This document shows positions 15,505-18,403 of a DNA stretch of 18,403 nucleotides, piece by piece (within the stretch, counting starts at the first letter, position 1; the number at the start of each line of letters is the position of its first letter). This DNA is from Treponema sp. (GTDB taxonomy: Bacteria > Spirochaetota > Spirochaetia > Treponematales > Breznakiellaceae). The translations under genes and the position numbers were made by a program. The notes under the pieces are model-generated. The model was not told the DNA's origin, did no database searches, and saw only the letters and a list, made by a program, of their open reading frames with translations. Location: NCBI GenBank assembly GCA_031258265.1, contig JAIRNB010000087.1:1-18403 (forward strand), given 5' to 3'.

Positions 15505-15557
15505 TGAATCTTAGTTTTGGAGGACAGGCTCCGCTTGTCAAGCGGCCGACGGCGGTG

Positions 15558-16448
15558 TCAGGTGCTAAATTTGGCGACTGACAGCTCTGTGTTACCGAAA
15601 AGTGTAAAACCCGAACGTTGCTGCCAGCAGCTCAAGGCGGCATATAAATTTGTCCGCATAAAATGTGGTTTTTGATAAGATAGTCTTAACGCTGTATAAA
15701 AAGCCCTTTTTCCAAGCGCAAATCGTTTCATAAAAAGAATTATTACATCATGCCCATTGCAGAGATTATAGATATCACAAGTATTTTTTTGGGAAATGAA
15801 GTTATCTATATCTTCCTTCTTCAATTCTTGTTTTTTATCCGGAGATTGAGCATTAATAATATCAATAATTTTTTGTTTTTCCTGTGCTATTTTATCAGTA
15901 TCGTATTTGTAAAATATACCGTCAAAAGAATAGCCGCAATTTGTCTCGTGATTATACCAATGAAGATATCCCATGTATGAGGCGTTTTCCAGTATGTTAT
16001 CAAAAATATTTTTTAGTTCTTTTAGTTTGGTATATTCGGCGAAAATATTTGCCCTTATTTCACCATCTCTCAATATTGTCATTTCAATATCATGGCAATC
16101 TGTAAGAAAAAGACAATCTAAGTCTGGCTTCTCATTTTTCAGGTTAGAAAAGTCAGCATCAAGAATACCTATTATCTGCTTTGTTTCACAAGACAACTCC
16201 TTGAGGATTTTTCTTAATTCTTCCTTCCCATCAGCAATTTCTATCCACGTTCTTTCATTATCAAAGAACTTTTGGAATATTTTTTCATCATCATCTCCTT
16301 CTACGAGTATACAGACAAGGCTGTTCGCATCCGGGGTTTTCCAGATCTGACGAATTTCAGTGAGTTTTTCTTCTGTATGGACGCTCGGATATTGGATGCT
16401 TTTTATCAGACTTTCAGGCGTTTTTCTTTTCCTCTGATGAAAGGTCAT
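15558..16448 (-). CDS. DUF4435/TOPRIM-like protein, candidate PARIS effector AriB
   Basis: Probable toxic nuclease subunit of a PARIS-like anti-phage system. Seen: a VEGDDDEKIF motif with the TOPRIM-type acidic Glu near residue 50, then IIGILDADF with the paired acidic DxD near 97-99, then CHDIEMTIL, the HD-x-E motif usual in DUF4435. The start at ATG 16448 gives 296 residues; an ATG at 16469 would add seven. Both lie inside the end of the ATPase gene (overlap ~35 bp), implying translational coupling. The gene is far more AT-rich than its neighbours. The last ~14 residues fall in a sequence related to one upstream of the ATPase gene, so the native C terminus may be altered. Family knowledge: AriB, released from AriA by a phage trigger, cleaves host tRNA. 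Confidence 0.8.
   Translation of the reverse strand: MTFHQRKRKTPESLIKSIQYPSVHTEEKLTEIRQIWKTPDANSLVCILVEGDDDEKIFQKFFDNERTWIEIADGKEELRKILKELSCETKQIIGILDADFSNLKNEKPDLDCLFLTDCHDIEMTILRDGEIRANIFAEYTKLKELKNIFDNILENASYMGYLHWYNHETNCGYSFDGIFYKYDTDKIAQEKQKIIDIINAQSPDKKQELKKEDIDNFISQKNTCDIYNLCNGHDVIILFMKRFALGKRAFYTALRLSYQKPHFMRTNLYAALSCWQQRSGFTLFGNTELSVAKFST
15567..15597 (+). repeat. Flanking repeat A (left of the ATPase/DUF4435 cassette)
   Basis: It is related to 17702-17731 in the same orientation. Both begin AAATTTGG and end GTTACCG, and 26 of 31 aligned positions match. It lies within the last codons of the DUF4435 gene. Confidence 0.55.
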
Positions 16449-17529
16449 AGAGGTCAGTACATAAATCATAGTGGCCGGCTATAATTTGTGGAGAATGGGT
16501 TGCAACAATGAAAGATAAATTATTATTAACCTGCCTGATTTTTATTAAATCGTTTATGAACTGACGCTGCCAAACAATATGTAATGAGGTCTCCGGCTCG
16601 TCAATCAGTACCATTGATTCATGTTTTGTTTTAAATATTAATTCGTATAGCAAGACTATTTCCTGTTGTTCGCCAGAAGACAGAGAAGCTAAACGAATAT
16701 CGTCATGTGTTTTTGTTTTCACCGCAAAACCGTTACGGAAGTCAATAAACACCTGTTTGTTTTTAAAAGACTTTTTATTTATTATTTCTGAAAAAAGTTC
16801 TGCCTTGATGATTATTTCGTTATATATATCTATTTTTTTCTCAAAATCTTCCAGGAATATTGATAAATATTGTCTATTTTCATCATAAGCAGTATATTGA
16901 ATCGGCTCGGAATAAATGCCCATGGCTAACAACTGTTTATATTTTTTATGGAAAATCTCAAAGCGACTTTTATATTCGTCCGCATTAAGCGGGGTACATT
17001 CGTTAATACGGTTAAATTGTGTCGCATTTAATTTTTCAGAAAGCGCATTTTCTTTGTTTTTTTTATCTATGAGAGACGCGCACATTTCATTTGCATAAGA
17101 GCTTATCGCATTTACAGTCTGTTTGCCGGTGGGAACATAGAAAACATCGGAAGCAACCATATTATTATTGGGAATATTTTCCTCTCGTATGAGCCGTTGA
17201 TCTTTAATAAATAAAACATCATATTTTTTTTCTTTACTGTCTGCCCAAAATTCATTAAACACCGGTAATGAAGATCTTCCCAACTGTTTTGTGTCCCTGT
17301 CAAACCAAATTGACTCATCGTTTTCAAAAAAAATTGATATTTTACTGACCTTCAAACTATTTAAGTAATTCGTATTTCTCATATATATATTGTTTATTAC
17401 ATTCAGTATCGTTGTTTTCCCATACCCATTAGGACCGGTAAGTATGGTGATCCCCTCTTCCTGGTTGAGTTCAATGATATAATCAAAATACCCGAATAGT
17501 TTTTCAATATTGATGCTTTTTATTTTCAT
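16414..17529 (-). CDS. AAA/ABC-type ATPase, candidate PARIS sensor AriA
   Basis: SMC/ABC-like ATPase of the AAA_15 kind, 371 residues. Seen: Walker A GPNGYGKTT at 32-40, ABC signature LSSGEQQ at 283-289, Walker B MVLIDEPETSLH at 306-317 with the catalytic Glu311, and a switch histidine in ATHSPQI (His345). The middle (~90-275) is less conserved, with mixed charged and helical sequence. Family knowledge: in PARIS, AriA forms a scaffold that holds AriB and lets it go when a phage anti-restriction protein is sensed. At 371 residues it is shorter than the AriA proteins I recall, so it may be a divergent subtype or an OLD-like ATPase. It has a strong promoter of its own and AT-rich codon use, consistent with transfer. 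Confidence 0.83.
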   Translation of the reverse strand: MKIKSINIEKLFGYFDYIIELNQEEGITILTGPNGYGKTTILNVINNIYMRNTNYLNSLKVSKISIFFENDESIWFDRDTKQLGRSSLPVFNEFWADSKEKKYDVLFIKDQRLIREENIPNNNMVASDVFYVPTGKQTVNAISSYANEMCASLIDKKNKENALSEKLNATQFNRINECTPLNADEYKSRFEIFHKKYKQLLAMGIYSEPIQYTAYDENRQYLSIFLEDFEKKIDIYNEIIIKAELFSEIINKKSFKNKQVFIDFRNGFAVKTKTHDDIRLASLSSGEQQEIVLLYELIFKTKHESMVLIDEPETSLHIVWQRQFINDLIKIRQVNNNLSFIVATHSPQIIAGHYDLCTDLYDLSSEEKKNA

Positions 17530-17547
17530 TATTCAGTTCCTTTAGCT

Positions 17548-17577
17548 ATTATACCATGGATAGGTAAAAAGGGTCAA
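17548..17577 (-). promoter_or_regulatory. Strong sigma-70-type promoter of the ATPase/DUF4435 pair
   Basis: On the minus strand TTGACC (17572-17577) and a perfect TATAAT (17548-17553) are 18 bp apart. The expected start near 17541 leaves only ~12 nt before the ATG at 17529, with AAAGGAA (17537-17543) as ribosome site at the very 5' end of the message. Confidence 0.75.
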
Positions 17578-17701
17578 CTCGTGCGGGCAAGCGTTCAGCC
17601 GGGCGGAATGTAGCGGGCCGGGAAAGTCCAGGGAAGCCCGGATAGAAGCCTTTTATCCCTGGCGGGGGTCAGAAAGTCCCAGATATTGACGATTTAGGTT
17701 G

Positions 17702-17731
17702 AAATTTGGTGAAGACACCTCTGCGTTACCG
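17702..17731 (+). repeat. Flanking repeat B (right of the ATPase/DUF4435 cassette)
   Basis: The partner of 15567-15597. Read on the minus strand in the matching frame the two give similar peptides (GNAEVSSPNF here, GNTELSVAKF there), so this appears to be a dispersed repeat and not chance AT richness. Confidence 0.55.
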
Positions 17732-17928
17732 CAGCCTTCGGCTATATATGCTGGCCGGCAGGGGGCGAAGTAATTGTCCTGGTAAGGACATGTTAAGGAA
17801 AAAATGTAACACCCGCCCGGCGCAGGGCGACTGTATTTATTCCGGCCAAATGCAAGGGCGGCTTTAGGCGGGCGGGCGCGCCGCGGGGCCGGCTGTGGTA
17901 AATGCTTACGTTTTTGCAGCTTTTGTTC

Positions 17929-17958
17929 CAGCACAACGCGCAAGAGCGCGTTGTGCTG
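17929..17958. repeat. Perfect hairpin, 13-bp arms
   Basis: CAGCACAACGCGC (17929-17941) and GCGCGTTGTGCTG (17946-17958) flank an AAGA loop. A second perfect hairpin, CCCCGGTT (17970-17977)/AACCGGGG (17980-17987), follows 11 bp later. Confidence 0.85.
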
Positions 17959-18140
17959 CGTGCGCACTGCCCCGGTTAAAACCGGGGCGCATTTATTCAA
18001 TTTGGGGGCATACGGAGGCGCTACGCGAAGCCACATTGGTTTAATTAACAAGCTACGCTTGCTTTAATCGCGCGAGGGATAGAGCGGAAATACCGCAGAC
18101 TTTACCAGAGGTAAAGTCGAGGAATTGCAGCGATAGCCCG

Positions 18141-18165
18141 GTTTTTGCGTGCCTGGCACGCAAAA
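18141..18165. repeat. Near-perfect palindrome, 12-bp arms
   Basis: TTTTTGCGTGCC and GGCACGCAAAAA are separated by a single base. On either strand this gives a GC-containing stem with a T-rich 3' arm, so it may work as a terminator for the radical SAM gene that ends at 18203 on the minus strand. Confidence 0.65.
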
Positions 18166-18202
18166 ATGCGCCCAAAAACTTCGGTCTTTGAACAGCAGCC
18201 GC

Positions 18203-18403
18203 TTAAAATAATTCCGCCTGGCCTTTTCCGCTTTTTTCTTCAAAGCTGTGCATATATTTAAATAATTCATCTGTATTGTGTACTATTTTATTTTCTTCAC
18301 AGGCCCTGACAAATATTTCCATGAGTTCTTCATTATTGCCGCTGGTTAGTACATAATTATTTCCGTATCTTTTTTGATATTTTTCCCTTAGCCCGGGAAA
18401 ATA
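18203..18403 (-). CDS. Probable SPL-family radical SAM protein, C-terminal end (partial)
   Basis: The frame is open from the window edge to a TAA at 18203-18205, giving the last 66 residues of a protein. It starts with YFPGLREKYQKRYG, continues through an ELMEIFVRACEEN helix, and ends QAELF. This resembles the C terminus of radical SAM proteins related to spore photoproduct lyase, which end in a LREKY-x-x-x-YG stretch and a short acidic-hydrophobic tail. The catalytic CxxxCxxC part lies outside the window, so the call rests on memory of the C-terminal pattern. Base composition is AT-richer than the ribosomal operon. Confidence 0.55.
   Translation of the reverse strand, partial: YFPGLREKYQKRYGNNYVLTSGNNEELMEIFVRACEENKIVHNTDELFKYMHSFEEKSGKGQAELF

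Larger units (their letters stand above)
17530..18202. other. 673-bp non-coding palindrome island upstream of the ATPase gene
   Basis: No convincing gene is seen; the open frames here are short and lack family features. It holds the cassette promoter, flanking repeat B, and a GC-rich stretch (~17860-17900). Several strong hairpins are present: TGTCCT-GGTA-AGGACA near 17775-17790, 13-bp arms at 17929-17958, 8-bp arms at 17970-17987, GACTTTACC-AGA-GGTAAAGTC near 18098-18118, and a 12-bp-arm palindrome centred near 18153. These may be remnants of mobile elements or a structured RNA; no known class was recognised. Confidence 0.6.

Noticed and set aside
17618..17690. GGAAAGTCC-containing stretch resembling part of RNase P RNA
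   Set aside because: Only the short motif matches. The ACAGA-type and other conserved RNase P blocks are not found in order.
17653..18051. 132-codon minus-strand frame upstream of the ATPase gene
   Set aside because: It covers hairpins and a flanking repeat, and its composition is irregular with no domain. It is better explained as repeat sequence.

Overview
The window looks like a chromosomal segment of a GC-rich spirochaete, most likely a Treponema-lineage organism such as those of termite guts. This is inferred from three things. The block tRNA-Thr, rpmG, tRNA-Trp, secE, nusG, rplK, rplA, rplJ, rplL, rpoB has the order I recall from treponemes. RpoB carries asparagine at the position of E. 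coli Ser531, a residue documented in naturally rifampicin-resistant spirochaetes. The general look of RpoB fits as well. The species cannot be fixed from the sequence alone.

Layout. (1) 36-5414, plus strand: four GC-rich oxidoreductase genes in a row. They are a Gfo/Idh/MocA dehydrogenase, a short-chain dehydrogenase, an Old-Yellow-Enzyme-type flavoprotein with a probable [4Fe-4S] cysteine set, and a fumarate-reductase/aspartate-oxidase-type FAD protein. They look like one catabolic or redox operon of unknown substrate. (2) 5490-13584, minus strand: the ribosomal-protein/RNA-polymerase operon, read from tRNA-Thr down to rpoB. rpoB is not followed by rpoC. It ends 75 bp from the convergent FAD gene, so the usual rpoBC pair is split here. 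(3) 13954-15504, minus strand: a three-gene thiol/electron-transfer operon, made of a 45-residue CXXC protein missed by length-limited gene finding, a membrane polyferredoxin, and a secreted TlpA-like thioredoxin. (4) 15558-17529, minus strand: an AT-rich two-gene cassette, an ABC-type ATPase overlapping a DUF4435/TOPRIM-like protein. This matches the PARIS (AriA/AriB) anti-phage architecture. It has its own strong sigma-70-type promoter and is flanked by two related short direct repeats. (5) 18203-18403: the C-terminal end of a probable SPL-family radical SAM protein running off the window.

The intergenic regions are unusually rich in nested palindromes and repeats. The clearest case is the 3' end of tRNA-Trp: its last ~23 nt recur twice downstream, within and next to a duplicated 114-bp unit. 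Other palindrome clusters lie between rplL and rpoB, between tlpA and tRNA-Thr, and upstream of the ATPase gene.

The best candidate for a notable system is the PARIS-like cassette. The split rpoB/rpoC arrangement and the tRNA-Trp repeat array are the most unusual structural features.
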